A stretch of 64,000 nucleotides of DNA. It comes from Annona cherimola. Taxonomy: Eukaryota > Streptophyta > Magnoliopsida > Magnoliales > Annonaceae. Both the position numbers and the translations under genes were made by a program. Shown here one piece after another: positions 36,654-48,500 of the stretch. Under the pieces are notes generated by a model. The model did not search any database. It had not been told where the DNA came from and saw only the letters and a program-made list of their open reading frames with translations. How positions within the stretch are numbered: position 1 is the stretch's first letter; each line of letters starts with the position of its first letter. The DNA lies in the NCBI GenBank assembly GCA_030490835.1, contig CM059972.1, forward strand, positions 15,725,764-15,789,763. The letters run 5' to 3'.

Positions 36654-36889
36654 ACGTCACGGCCACATTGGAGTTTAATTTCAAGGGGTTTTGCAAAATA
36701 AGTCATATAATTGTAACGTAGCACATTTATTTTGAATCTTTGCAAAGCTATAGAAACAGAAAAAATAATGTCATTGACCCTGACAACAGTAATAATATAA
36801 TACTCGTCGGCATCTATGCATCTCTAATAAAAAAATTACATTTTATTCAATAAGTTTGATTGCTTGTAATAATAGTTCTCCTGCGTATT

Positions 36890-37155
36890 TAGTGCTTGGT
36901 GACATGGAAAAAAAGTTAAAAAATTATTATACGAAAAAGTTTGAAAAGGATAAAAGATTAATGCAATAAGATAAGAGTAATGATGAGGAGTAAATGATAG
37001 TTATGTGGGAAAATGTGTAGAAATGAAGGAAAATTTTAAAAATTATGTGAAAAGATGTGTCCAAAATAATTAAAAATAAGTTAGATATATAAATAGTGTA
37101 TGAAAAAGTTTCATAGGAAAAAGTTTTTTTTTTTTGTGTTTCCCAAATGTTTCCT
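36890..37155 (-). mobile_element. MITE family M1 copy
   Basis: Reverse-complement copy from AGTGCTTGGTGACATGG to TTTTTGTGTTTCCCAAAT, with diverged family blocks between. Confidence 0.6.
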
Positions 37156-37724
37156 ATAATATGAAAAAAAAACTCTTAATTTCAGGAAAAAATGTATAGT
37201 CATGAAAGATAAAGTAAAATCATGAACTTTAACAACGACCAATAAACATTTAGAAATAAATGATCTATGTTGCTCAAGTCTGTAAGAGATCTATTATTAA
37301 AAAAAAAGTCTATGAGAGATCAAAAGTCATATTTAAAAGCAATGTAATCTTTTTATTATTCTAAGAAAGATTGTATTATCAAAAAAAAAAAAGATTGAAA
37401 GCTAGGTAATCTTCATCGTTTATACTTATGAGACATCAAAAGCTATATACTAAAAATTTTCCTCATGAAATATATGAAAAATGGGAGATCAGTAACATAC
37501 TAACATGGAGTGAAATTCATATATTGTTGATTTTGTAAGATCAAGAAAATGAAATTAGAGAAAACTTTTTTGATGATGAAAGAATAAGTAATTAATTCTC
37601 TTTGAGAAGCCCTTAAGGCAATTTTAGATGCATCATAAAATTACATGATCAATTTTATAATGTATGTTGGAAAGTTTGAGACACTTGCTTGAATACCTTT
37701 AATTCTATCTAAAAGGATAGAAAG
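37156..37724. other. Gene-free AT-rich stretch
   Basis: Nothing recognised apart from a few short A runs. Confidence 0.45.
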
Positions 37725-39146
37725 TGCAACGCCCCTTTCGCAGGCGGTAAGCACTACGATGGATATTATTGCAATAAATAGAGATTAACGCATTAAAATG
37801 AAAACAATAATAAAAATATAAAAAAATGAGTCATCGCTAATTTTTTGGGAAGATTAGAACCCAAATATTGTATTGATGAATAAAGTACTGGTTTACATAA
37901 ACAGAGATACGGGTTACAGGCAAATCATATGCTATGGTACAATAAAAATAAATGGGGCATTTTTGAGAGGGCTGGAATATGCGTAAATAGATTGGGGCTT
38001 TTGGTATTTTCTGGATTGCTCGGATGGTGGCAGCAAGATTTTAACTAGAGAAGGAAGGAGGAAATGGAGGAAGAGATGGGATGAGCAAAATGAAAGGATG
38101 ACTAGTGTCTCCTCATCTTGCTCCCGTAGATCTTATTGTGCCTTAGACGTTGTGGAAGGGTCAGTATTTATAGGCATTTTCAGGCCAGGGGTTGCTGACT
38201 TGGCGCATTCTGATTGGCTGCTGGTGTAGGGGCGAAGCACATGTTGGATATTTGGTTCTCCCTTGGTTATGCTTTTTATCCATTAGTTCTTGCATGCCGG
38301 ATATGGTTGGGTTCTCCCTTTACTTCGTCTCTAAGCAATTTTGCTTGGTGCCCAAGCAATGATCTGGATGGCAGAGATTGTTGCTAGGAATGGCTTGGAT
38401 GATTTGTCGGATGGTGTTATAGTCGTTGTCGCAATGGATGGTGAGAGGATGCCAAGGCATTTGGTGCTAGTGCTAGCTAGCAGGGGCTGCCGAAAATGGA
38501 GGACGTTGGTATGAAGATGTGTCTCCATTTTGTGGATGCTTGAACCAGAGGAGAGGAATGGACGGGCTGCCCTTCTTCAATCGATGATGGGAGATCGATC
38601 CAACTTAAGTGATGGAGATGTGTCGAGTTCGGAGGAGAAGCGGCGAGAGTTGTTGGTGCGAAGCTGTGTTGACAGCAGGTTGCTGTCGTGGAGTTTGGAT
38701 GCTACCAGAATCTTGGTTGGCGGGAAGTTGGGTTTCAGATGCAACTTTGAAGAAGGCGGATCTACAGGGGATGAGGGAGTAGGGCTTCGCCGGAGAAGAC
38801 GGGTACTGTTGAGCACGCCGTCGGCCTGATGAGCGGCTCCAATCTTCCTTCGGATGGCTGTGTGAGGGGATCGCGGAAGGACAACCATGGGAGGAGCTCA
38901 GTTTGGGGGAAGATGCACTTGGTTTCGGTAGTTCGCAGTAGTACAAAAGCTTGTGTGTGGGCGGGCTATGTCCAACAATCTGGACCATTGATTCTCATGA
39001 GCTCATCATTTAATAAATTTGTAGTGATCCCACAAGTGTAAACCTAGCCTAATGATGCATCATATAATACCAAATATTGTCATTTCATAAATGGTCCCAT
39101 ATTTAGTTAATATGGTTTAAAATAGCTTAAAATTTGGGTGTCTACA
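37725..39146 (-). mobile_element. LTR-like block (family C), probably a solo LTR
   Basis: On the minus strand it begins TGTAGACACCCAAATTTTAA, a start typical of plant Ty3/gypsy-like LTRs, and ends GAAAGGGGCGTTGCA. A TATA-like CCTATAAATACTGACC lies at 38163-38178 on that strand, followed by U-rich sequence. The upstream part (38340-38930) is GC-richer with several overlapping open frames, none showing a family. Flanking 5-mers GAAAG and CAAAA do not match, so the ends are provisional. Confidence 0.5.
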
Positions 39147-40149
39147 CAAAATTCTGACGATATATTAAAGTATGAAGTTATTTAATCAACTGTAGTTTAC
39201 CCTTCTTCATGAAGCCAATGAGGCGGTGATAAAATATTATATTTAGAGTTATGTGGTGAATTCTACAATTGAGGCTTGCTTGAGAGTTTTGGAGATATAA
39301 TTCATGCAGTTAAATTCGTAATTCAACTTTGTCTCAGGAGCCTATAACCTAATATGAGGAGCTTAAAAGAGATGGGTAATTCTAAATTGTATTATGATAG
39401 CTTATAACCACGTCTCTCACCAACTGAGCAGCGGAGGGGCCGACCTGGATGAGGTCAGAGTAGGGCACTAGAGTGAGGCAACAAGTTTGGGTCCTAACAA
39501 ATAGATTGGTGGGATGAAATCATGATAATCCAATCAACACTTCAAATATGAAGTGTTAGGCCGAATTAGATTATTTGTAATTTTACATGTAATGTTCCCA
39601 AATATTTTTAGAAATGTATATTCGTGTATATGTCTAAAGATGCCCCACGTAAAAGAGAAGACACCTTGCTCTAGTTGATGCTAAATGTATGCAAGATTTA
39701 TTCTTTAAATGAGTTACTGAGTTCATTGGATGCTTCCAATAAAAAATTGGACTAGTGCGATTGGACTTACAACACCATCGGCTTTGTGTTAGGATAATGT
39801 TAACAACTTGTTTGCAATTAATTGTGTAAGACCTATCTAGTACACATAGTAGAGTGTACCATTTGTAAGGATAAAGGATGTCAGTTGATCTCCTTTTATC
39901 TCATCAAATGGTTATCTTTAAAACCAATTAAAGATAACAAAAGAAAAAGAATGGAGTGAAATGCATGAATCAAAACTTATGTTAAAATGAGTTTCTAGTT
40001 AGAGGAAAATAAAATACATAAAGAAAAATACATTGATATTAGGAAGTAAAGTACATGAGTCTAAATTTCATGCTCAAATGCATCCATGTTTATGAGAAAC
40101 AAAATATGTTAAATCATCCCAGGAAACAAATGCAATGTGAAAAATAAAG
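39147..40149. other. Gene-free stretch
   Basis: Single-copy-looking, AT-rich. No gene, SINE head or inverted ends recognised. Confidence 0.4.
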
Positions 40150-40917
40150 AGGAATGATCCTGTTAGTCCCGGTTAAGTAAATGTCTCACTTAGCCTACCT
40201 TCAAAAATTTATTTATAATATTTTTTTTCTTTTTTCTTCATACACTTATTTATCTAAGTTTATTTAACACATAAACCAAGTTTTATCATTTTTGGATATG
40301 TGTATATTTTTTTATATTTTTAAACTTTTATGTATATATATGTATTTAAAATAAAGGAATGATTATGTTAACCTGGGCTAAGCAAATGTCTTGCTTAGCC
40401 CACATCAAAAAATTTATTTATAACATTTTTTTCATATACTTATTTATCTAAGTACATTTAACATATGAGCTAAGTTTACCTTTTTATATGTGTATATTTT
40501 TTTGATATTTTTAAATATCTGTGTATATATGCATGTAAAATACTCTTATTTTTAAAAAATATCAAAAAATATATATCTATCCAAAAATAGTAAAACTTGG
40601 TTTATATGTTAAACACACTAATATAAATAAGTATATGAAGAAAGAACAAAAAAGTATTATAAATGAGTTTTTCGAGATGGACTAAACAAATGTTTTGCTT
40701 AGCTCAGACTAATACGATCAATTTTATTTACAATACCCCTATTATTAAAAATCTTAAAAATATATATACATATATTCAAAAATAGTAAAACTTAGTTTGT
40801 ATATTAAATACACTTAGATAAATAAGAGTATGAAGAAAAAAATTAAAAAATGTTATAAATTGGCCTTTTAAGGTAGACTAAAAGAGACATTTACTTAGCC
40901 AGAGCTAACAGAATTAC
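40150..40917. repeat. Foldback element F1 with a second copy nested in it
   Basis: The outer arm (GTTAGTCCCGGTTAAGTAAATG... at 40160) is inverted at 40865-40915 (ACATTTACTTAGCCAGAGCTAAC). An inner arm (GTTAACCTGGGCTAAGCAAATG at 40370) is inverted at about 40680-40720. Between them, TTATTTATCTAAGT...TTTAACA blocks recur in both orientations. Transcripts would form a long hairpin. Confidence 0.65.
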
Positions 40918-41119
40918 TTTTCAAAAATAAATGCACGAAAATTTTTGTTTTAATTTTTATTAATGAATTGATTTTACTTCCTTTTATATGCTCCACGGTT
41001 TAAGTGGACTAATGGAAAGTCTTGATTGCTCGAACCTCATAATTTGGTCTATGTCAAGTCTTAATTGTCGGGGCTCAATATGTTGTGGTAGATTTTTATT
41101 ACCAAAACTTTATTTTTTT

Positions 41120-41392
41120 AGGTTGCATTATTTACACTCATGAATTTTCGAATTATAATTTTTAAATTTAAAATTTTTTTCCTCTCTACAACTATTTTAT
41201 TTTTAATTATTCTTTCACATTTTCTTATATAATTATCTTATTTTAATTTTTTTTTTACATAACTATCCATATAACTAATCTATCTCTTTACTCATCATTG
41301 CTACTCATATTATATTACATCATTATCCTATTTTTAAAACTTTTATATAAAAAAATTTTTATCAAAAAATTTTATAACTTCCCCAACACACC
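41120..41392 (+). mobile_element. MITE family M1 copy
   Basis: Has the family's ACTATTTTATTTTTAATTATT, TATATAATTATCTTATTTT and ATATTACATCATTATCC blocks and ends CTTCCCCAACACACCC. Confidence 0.6.
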
Positions 41393-41589
41393 CTTATAAT
41401 CAAGCATATTTTATTTTTTGAAAAATTTTAATACTAAATTATTTAAAAAGTGAAAGCAACTGGTGTATATTTGAACATTCTTTTTTTTATTGGTATTTGT
41501 ACATCATGACAACTGATATTATAATTAAGCGCATTCATTACCTTCGGATGAAAATTTTCTATAAAAATCCCATATCAGAGGGGAAACAT

Positions 41590-42245
41590 GTAAATATCCT
41601 GCACGAGAGGATATTATAAAATACTCTCACGGCACAGGAGTAACGCCTGGCTTAAGGCATCCCTGCATCAGGCGTTGCATGCCTGGTGGGGCCATGTGGC
41701 ATCCATTGATTTGAGGTCGTGCATAGATGTTTCGCCTGCCAATAGCAATGGTGAGCTTGAGTACATGCGTAAAGGCAATGAAGGCTGTCCGCTGACAAGA
41801 TTGCTATCGGTGAGCCGGTGACCGGCTGGGAACCAGTGAAGCACCTTCGATTTTTTGGGTACCTTGGTAAGACACGTCGTAGATTCCCATGGTTCCGATC
41901 GTACAAAGGGCCACTCACCATGCGGACCCCGTGCTCTGGCATATCAGGGAAGAGCCCTGCTGATAGAAACATGTCGGCGCAGCCAGGCGTGGGATCTTTC
42001 ACGTGGAAGCTTCAAGAGGTGGCCCTTGTTGGAGGGCTCTAGTCCACGCAAAATACTCTGCAAGGAATTTCGAATTAGAAATGGTAATTTCGTGCGTCTT
42101 GCGTTCGTCTCTTTCAAGGACGGTGCACGAGGACCACGACGGTGCATTACGTGCCGTGGCTGAAGATCTTTGCACCATTTTTACTTAAATAGCCCTGCTT
42201 CTGCAGTGGAATCACGTTTTCATGCCACCGAATACGAAAATTGAG
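41590..42245. other. GC-rich island of unknown nature
   Basis: About 650 bp with clearly higher GC than either flank. It holds overlapping frames on both strands (41652-42002 minus; 41818-42163 plus). None shows a domain, signal peptide or codon pattern I can recognise. A TATA-like CTTAAATAGCCC lies at 42185. It could be the promoter-exon remnant of a lost gene or a fragment of an unrecognised retroelement. Confidence 0.35.
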
Positions 42246-42246
42246 G

Positions 42247-42590
42247 GTTTTGTTGGACAGCAATAGTATGCACCCGGGTGTACTACGTTTTTTTTTTTAA
42301 ATTTTTTTTCATAAAACTGTTAATCTAAGCATATTTAACATATATATAAATTTTTACCAATTTTGAAGACTTTTAGATATTTTTTTAGATTTTTAAAAAT
42401 CAGTGGCAATCTTAATGCAACTGATTTTTAAAAATCTAAAAAAAAATCTAAAAGTCTCTAAAATAGGTAAAAAATTATACATATGTTAAATACACTTAGA
42501 TTAACTATTGTGTAAAAAAAAATTCGAAAAAAAAAATGGTGGTATGAACCCGGGTGCATTGAGGCTGCATACGATCGCTGTCCAGTTTTG
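42247..42590. repeat. Near-perfect hairpin (foldback F1 subtype)
   Basis: Arms run from TTTTGTTGGACAGCAATAGT inward through GCACCCGGGTG, GTTAATCTAAG, TTTAACATAT and TAGATTTTTAAAAATCAGT, and are repeated in inverted order on the right. The loop is only about 15 bp around 42410. A related element is at 63318-63606. Confidence 0.75.
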
Positions 42591-42595
42591 TTCAT

Positions 42596-42875
42596 GGAGT
42601 GAAAAAAATTTTGATGAATATTTTTTAGTATAAAAAGTTTTTAAGATAACAAAAAATGATGTGATATTACAGAGGTAATAATAAGGAGTAAAAAATAAAA
42701 TTAAAATAGATAAGTTAAATGTGTAAGCAGTTGTATAAAAATGATAAAAAAGTAGGATAATTGTGTAGAGAGAAGTGAAGAAATAATTAAATATAGAATA
42801 ATTATGAAAAGTAAAAAAAATTTTGATTAAAAAATTTTAGTTTGAAAAGTTTTTTGTATTAATAAACACCCCCTG
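42596..42875 (-). mobile_element. MITE family M1 copy
   Basis: Reverse complement of the M1 body (GATGTGATATTACAGAGG, TTAAAATAGATAAGTT) ending TTAATAAACACCCCC. It lies directly beside the hairpin at 42247-42590. Confidence 0.65.
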
Positions 42876-44164
42876 AATTTTGTTTTATTTGTTGTTTATT
42901 TATTTATTTAATCAATTTTGGGAGAAGGGGGTGGGGTGTGGGTGGTCTGCCATTCCTTCTAGCTTGTGAGCCCTCCATTTGGTGGAGTTGCCGTCAACTT
43001 ATCACAATATGACTAAAATTCTTTTCTAATAGTCTGAATAAATATTTTGAATCGTATTAAAAACTAAAATTATAATAAGAAATCAATTTTTTTAAAAAAA
43101 GTGGTCTGAAAACAGTGATACTGACGGGAAAATCAAGAAGTTCAAAACTGAACTAGTAATCAAATGGGTAGCTATCTATTTACCAGCTTGATTCCAAGCG
43201 ATTTAACCGGTTGAAATGATTGGATTGAACGGCTGTACGTATTAGCATTATACAGTTATAATATAATAGATTTATACATGTAATTACAAAATTATTAAGT
43301 AACAGACTACAAAAGAGTATAAAAAATGTAAAATACATTAATGGATTCTTAATTTTGATTTGGTGCAGTGATATGTAGATGAGATAGATGTGCAACATTT
43401 TCTAGCAACATATTTTGTCTTTCTTCACCTTCAATGCAAAGGCATTAATTTCAAGTCCTGAGTAGCGACAACGAATTAACCTTGAATCTACCTACACAAT
43501 GCCAATTTTCATTAAAGCTTATTCAAGAGTACTGGTGGGATGAGATGTAGATGGGTTGAGATGTTCTATTCTTCAAAAATTATAATTTTTTTTATTTTTA
43601 ATATATTTTTCTTTTTTCAATACGCGATGGTAGGTAAAGGGGAAAGAAAACTTTTTCCTACTTTTTCATATACTTTTCTATATAATTACCCTATTTTATA
43701 GACATTTCTTCACATTTATACATACTACATATTTCAACTTTTATTTTCTTCACTTTTAAAAATTTTTCAATATTATTTTTTATTTCTAATATAATTTCTT
43801 ATTTCCCAAATAAGAAACAATCATAATTTCATCCCCTTATCCCATTTATATCTTATTTAATTCTTTTTTATACTCTCTAAGTATGGGTATGAAAAAATAA
43901 TTAAAAAAGGAATAAACTTTTTTAAAAAGTATGGGTAGGAATTGGGTTGTGCCAACCCATGGTCTCTTAACGTAATGCGTTTTGACTGATAGAAGTAAAC
44001 TTTTATGACTCAATACAAGAACAGATAAAAAAGTTAAACTTGAATTCAAAATTAGAGAAGGGTGGATTGACTATGTCCAGACTTGCTCCATATGAATTTA
44101 TTTATTAAAAATTATAATAATAATAATAATTTTTATCTTGAGTTATGATTCTATAAAGTCGGCT
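42876..44164. other. Gene-free stretch with M1 remnants
   Basis: 43620-43800 carries diverged M1 blocks (TATATAATTACCCTATTTTA). No gene supported. Confidence 0.4.
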
Positions 44165-44450
44165 ATAACCAATAAAGCATGCAGATTTACCTATTTTCAA
44201 TTTTTTATATAAAATAAATATTGCTAAATGTGTATTTAACGCATATGTTAAATTTTGTCATTTTGAAGATGCATGTATTTTTTGAATTTCAAATATACAG
44301 GCATTTTTAGTTATTTTCAAGTTAAAATGACTAAAAGATTTATATATTTGAAATTAGAAATATATACTTTCAAAAATGATAAAAATTGATATCTAAATAA
44401 AATACATTTAGGATAATAGTTTTATACAAAAAAAAATTAAGTGAGGTGTT
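44165..44450. repeat. Foldback F1-like copy
   Basis: A left block with TTGCTAAATGTGTATTTAAC and a right block AAAATACATTTAGGATAATAG are inverted relative to each other, as in the other F1 elements. Diverged. Confidence 0.45.
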
Positions 44451-45079
44451 TGGTAGGACGCGTGGGTACCCAAATTCTTTTATCTTATCATCATTTTTCA
44501 AAATTTTCATATTATTTATGATTAACTATACTCTAATTTAATTATAATTAACATGTAAGTTTGATATAAATATATCTTTAGACTAAAAAAATTCAAAATT
44601 GATCTAAATTGTTAGTAAGCTCATTAATTCAATTTGTAAATGAAAATTTCAATAAAGTACATGTTATTAACTTAATTTAATAAATTTATTATACTATTGG
44701 TAGGAGTGCAACTCAGGCTCATGAAACTCAGGTTCACCTCAACCCTAACCCTAACCCTATTTGTAAATCTTCAACCCTAACCCTAACCCTATTTGTAAAA
44801 CCTCAACTCTAACCCTATTTTTGATATTCGGGCTCGGGTTGAGTTTCGGGTTGACATGTTACTACAAATATATATCCTATACTCATTTAATCACAAATCT
44901 ATTGTTAAAAAAAATCTAAAATGACAATTTATTATAAGAAAGCAAGAAAATTTTGTTGGAAACAATGTTTAAAACAATAAAATTGACCAAATCTTGAGTT
45001 TTGATGATTAACAAGAACTAATTTTGAGTATATAAAAGGTACTAATATGTTTGCTAAATGTTTAAGGAAAGCAAAGAGG

Positions 45080-45860
45080 TCAAGTCGATCTCCAAGTCGA
45101 CTTGGACTTCGACTTGGGTGAAGTCGATCCCAAAGTCGACTCAAATATCGACTTGAGAATGAATCTCAAAAGGCAACAGGTGAAGTCGCAGGTCAAGTCG
45201 ACTCCACTTGCGACTTGGGAAGCCAAGTCGCAGACGAAGTCGACTCCAGCATCGACTTGGAGTATCCAGAGCTGAAAAGTGGAAACGAACATAACGAAGT
45301 CGCAAACGAAGTCGACTCCGTGTGCGACTTGGGTGAAGTCGCAGGCCAGGTCGACTCCATCCACGACTTGAGAAGTTCAAACTTTCAAAGATGCTGTTTT
45401 CAAGATATTCAAGAGGATTTATCACTCAAGTCCAAGGAATCAAGATGAAAAACAAATGAGTCAACTTCAAAGTTAAGAATCATGTTCTACATTCAAATCA
45501 AGTCTATCAAGCTCAAAGCAAATCTTCAAGCTAGCTTCCAAATGGAGTAAAATCCAAGTCATGAAGACCAAGTGAGTCCAAAGCAAAGCAAGGAACATAC
45601 ATATATTATGCAAGAATTCAAAGCTTTCAAAAGGTTTGCAAGACTCAAGACATTTCAAGAAGATCAAGGCGTTTCTGCAATAGACCAAGCCAAGTCGCAA
45701 CCCAAGTCGACTTCAGGATCGACTTGAGTTGAAGTCTGAAAGCCAAGTCGACCCAAGTCTCAGACTTGAGTTTCTGAAGAACCCAAGTCGCAGGCCAAGT
45801 CGACCCCATGTGCGACTTGGAAGCCAAGTCGCAGGCCAAGTCGACTTCATCTTAGACTTG
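45080..45860. repeat. Arrays of palindromic AAGTCGACTT motifs
   Basis: Two clusters (45080-45370 and 45695-45860) of CCAAGTCGACTCCA and GCGACTTGGG words, many containing GTCGAC. They lie upstream of the LTR's TATA-like box. A weaker version of the same array is at 9520-10120. Confidence 0.8.
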
Positions 45861-46292
45861 GAGAATAACGGTCAAATTTTTGAACGTTGGAGTTCATTTA
45901 TTGCACGCCAACCACTTCTACAACGTTCATATTTTCCTCAATCTATAAAAGGACATTCAAATGAACGTGAGAAAAAACAAGAGACACTACTCTAAAGATC
46001 AAAGAAAGAAAAGAAGTGCAAGAAAGACTTTCAAATACCTTTTCTCCATATTTGAGTGTTTCAAGGGAAGAAAGAGCTTCAAACTGCAAGTTGCTTCAAC
46101 AATCATCATACAAGCTATTTTTGATTTCTTCCTCGAGCTCAAAACTGCCTACACAAATCTGTAAAGTGTAGTTTTTATTCATTTCTTTATTTGGTTGTAT
46201 AAATCTTGATTTAGCTTGAGTAGCTAAGATCAAGTGTATGCAAAGTAGGGTGTGATTGGAGTGAGACTCATCACCTACTTGTGCCAGTGATT

Positions 46293-46442
46293 GTATATGC
46301 CCCCTAGAGCTTTGAATCTAGAAGAGAGCAAGTGGCTCTAGTTGTGTATGCCCCCTAGAGCTTTGAATCTAGAAGAGAGCAAGTGGCTCTAGTTGTGTAT
46401 GCCCCCTAGAGCTTTGAATCTAGAAGAGAGCGGTGACTCTAA
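46293..46442. repeat. 51-bp tandem repeat, about three copies
   Basis: The word GCCCCCTAGAGC starts at 46299, 46350 and 46401, a constant 51-bp period. The first two units are almost identical and the third is altered at its right end. It sits in the transcribed part of the family-B LTR. Confidence 0.85.
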
Positions 46443-47625
46443 GTGTATTCTTGGAATACATAGTGGAACCCAAGTCACAACGGAGTGTGAGCTTGGAAGA
46501 GTGGAGTAGGGAAGGTTTGCCCGAACCACTATAAATCTTGTGTTCTACTTATTATTACTGCTTTATTTTATTTGCTCTCCATTCGCTTAAAAAGGGGATT
46601 AACTTTTTCAAGGGGTTCGGATCTTTGAGTTTACCAAAGAAATTTTAAAGAACCCAATTCACCCCTCCCCTCTTGGGTTTAGCCATCAACTCGGGACCAA
46701 CAAATTTTAAATACCATTCAAGAGTATTAAGAAGAAAAACCATTTTTGGGCCTTCTTTTCACATTAAGTAGAATAGTAACCATATTTTGGAGAATGTAAA
46801 AGTACAACCTTTGTCCATCCTGCAATTTAACATGAATATCACAATCATATATAGAAATATTAGCATCCAACCACAAGATAAAATTTATAATATCAATCAT
46901 AAGAAAAGAAAATAATCCCAAATGATTGGTTACTAAAATAGTAAGAACTGGTTGGCTGATTGGTTGAACTGGCTGGCAAACCAAATTTCAAATGAAACAC
47001 AAATGATAATTAGATTGGGTTTATATAGCTCAGATGACACCGTTTATGATGTTCTTCATTGAAATAAACAGGAAACTCATTATAGAACGTCCAAGTCGCA
47101 TAATGGAATTCATTGTAGCCTATATTTTCATAAAATGCTTCCTGCCTAAATGATGTTGATGATCTGAACAAATCTATCTTGTTGTAATCTTTGCATTTAA
47201 ACATTCACTAACTAGGTTGCATTGGTGCCTCCCTAACACGGTAACACCTGCTCTATTGACACTATGTGGTCTGCGCAAATGATCCAATCCTTCATAGCTC
47301 CATAAAAAAGAAGTAATAAATCTAATGCAGCCACTATTCAAATTTCAATGCAAATCACCTGAAGATGTCGACATGTCTTCTTGGCCCCACCAATAATTAA
47401 CCATTCTATTCAAACTTCATTGGAACTAGTCCAATTCTGAGTTCATTCTGGATAACCTAATGGGTCTTGGTAATTTATTCTTTAATGAGGGGCACAATAC
47501 AATAGTTCATGACCCAAGCATTCGGTTGGCAATGTACTATCGTAATTGTGTGTTAAGCTGCAATCTTTACCAGCAAGAAAGAGGAATTACAACAGTAGTT
47601 GCAATGGAAGTAGCAGAAAGCCTTC

Positions 47626-47836
47626 TCATATAGAAGAACTCATAAATCCTTTGGAAGCCATCTTCATCCTTGTCAAATCTTCTACAGTTACATCTCCAGC
47701 TATGGCTGCTGATGCTGATTTCTTTCCCTCTTTCTTCTCAAAGCAGTGAACAGGGGCTTGCCACTTTGAATCCTCCAGCACCAACCCAACCTCAAATGTC
47801 ATCACATGAATAGACATTCCTGCAAAAAATCATAAA
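47626..47836 (-). pseudogene. Exon-like fragment, possibly captured by the hAT-type element
   Basis: On the minus strand a TTTATGATTTTTTGCAG acceptor-like sequence precedes an open frame of 63 codons from its first Met, ending in TGA. The peptide contains a Lys-rich EKKEGKKSASAA segment and VEDLTRMKM. It looks like a terminal exon in composition, but I do not recognise the family. Frames at 46727-46984 and 47010-47204 (minus) could be other pieces. Functional status unknown. Confidence 0.3.
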
Positions 47837-48119
47837 ATTTCAGTCATTTCCAATACTATCACTCTAGAGAAGACCTTCCCGCTGGAAAAATCTAAATGTT
47901 AATCAATTGCCTGTGATTGACGACTGTTAAGTTTGTCGGCATGCAATATTGATCTACTCAAATTGCTAATTATCAGAATAACTTTAGGCATGGCCTTAGC
48001 CAGCTAGTTCAACCAATTAACCAACTAGTTCTATAGATTACCAAATCATGTTCTAACTTACGAAATGGAAAAAATTAATCGAGGACTGAAACAAAATGAC
48101 ATATATAGAAGGAAAATTA

Positions 48120-48500
48120 ATTACAGAGGTGGGTAGGGCTGTCGTGCTTGGGTGGTCGATCGAGCGTAGGCACAGCCACGGCGCCCAGGTAGAGAGAAGG
48201 CACGGCGCAGCGGACTGGCGGAGAGAGGTGCAGGCGACTGCTGGAGAGGAGAGAGGCGCAGGCTTTGGCAGAGAGGAGAGAGGCGCAGGAGTAGGAGCAG
48301 GGCGCGCAGCGGTCGATCGAGCTCCGGCGTCTGGAAGGCCGAAGGCAGGCAGAGCCATGAACGGTATTTCTAAGGCAGATGACAGATGCACAGAGGCGAC
48401 AGTAGGGGAGAAAAGGCCGTAGACACCATGAACGGTATTTCTAGCCGCCGTGAACGGTCATCGCAGACGCAGAAAGGGAGAAAAGGCCGTAGACGCAGAA
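48120..48500. other. GC-rich block inside the hAT-type element
   Basis: GAGGAGAGAGGCGCAGG-type repeats give an Arg/Gly/Ala-rich frame on the plus strand. The repeat ATGAACGGTATTTCTA occurs twice (about 48357 and 48428). More likely untranslated or promoter-like than coding. Confidence 0.4.

Larger units (their letters stand above)
44954..46702 (+). mobile_element. Solo LTR (family B) with perfect 5-bp duplication
   Basis: Begins TGTTGGAAACAATG and ends GGGACCAACA, with inverted TGTTGG/CCAACA tips, flanked by AATTT at 44949-44953 and 46703-46707. TATA-like CTATAAAAGGA at about 45944. Near the 3' end it has the AATTCACCCCTCCCCTCTTGG block typical of plant Ty1/copia LTRs. It carries two arrays of AAGTCGACTT-type motifs and a 51-bp tandem repeat. 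The XLG intron copy at 9384-11097 is an older relative. Frames inside follow the motif arrays and are not genes. Confidence 0.92.

Noticed and set aside
38530..38988. Overlapping frames of about 100 codons on both strands
   Set aside because: They fall in the GC-richer part of an LTR-like block. Frames on both strands are equally long, typical of composition effects.
41652..42002. 116-codon minus-strand frame as a gene
   Set aside because: Overlaps other frames on the opposite strand, shows no domain or family signature, and is explained by the high GC content that thins stop codons.
44742..44815. Runs of AACCCTAACCCTAACCCT resembling telomere repeats
   Set aside because: Only two or three units at a time, interrupted by TATTTGTAAA words. 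They lie in the subterminal region of a hAT-type element whose relatives use similar ACCCTA words. Not a telomere tract.
45080..45995. Several frames of 65-94 codons rich in Ser, Arg and Asp
   Set aside because: They arise from the repeated AAGTCGACTT words in the family-B LTR on both strands.
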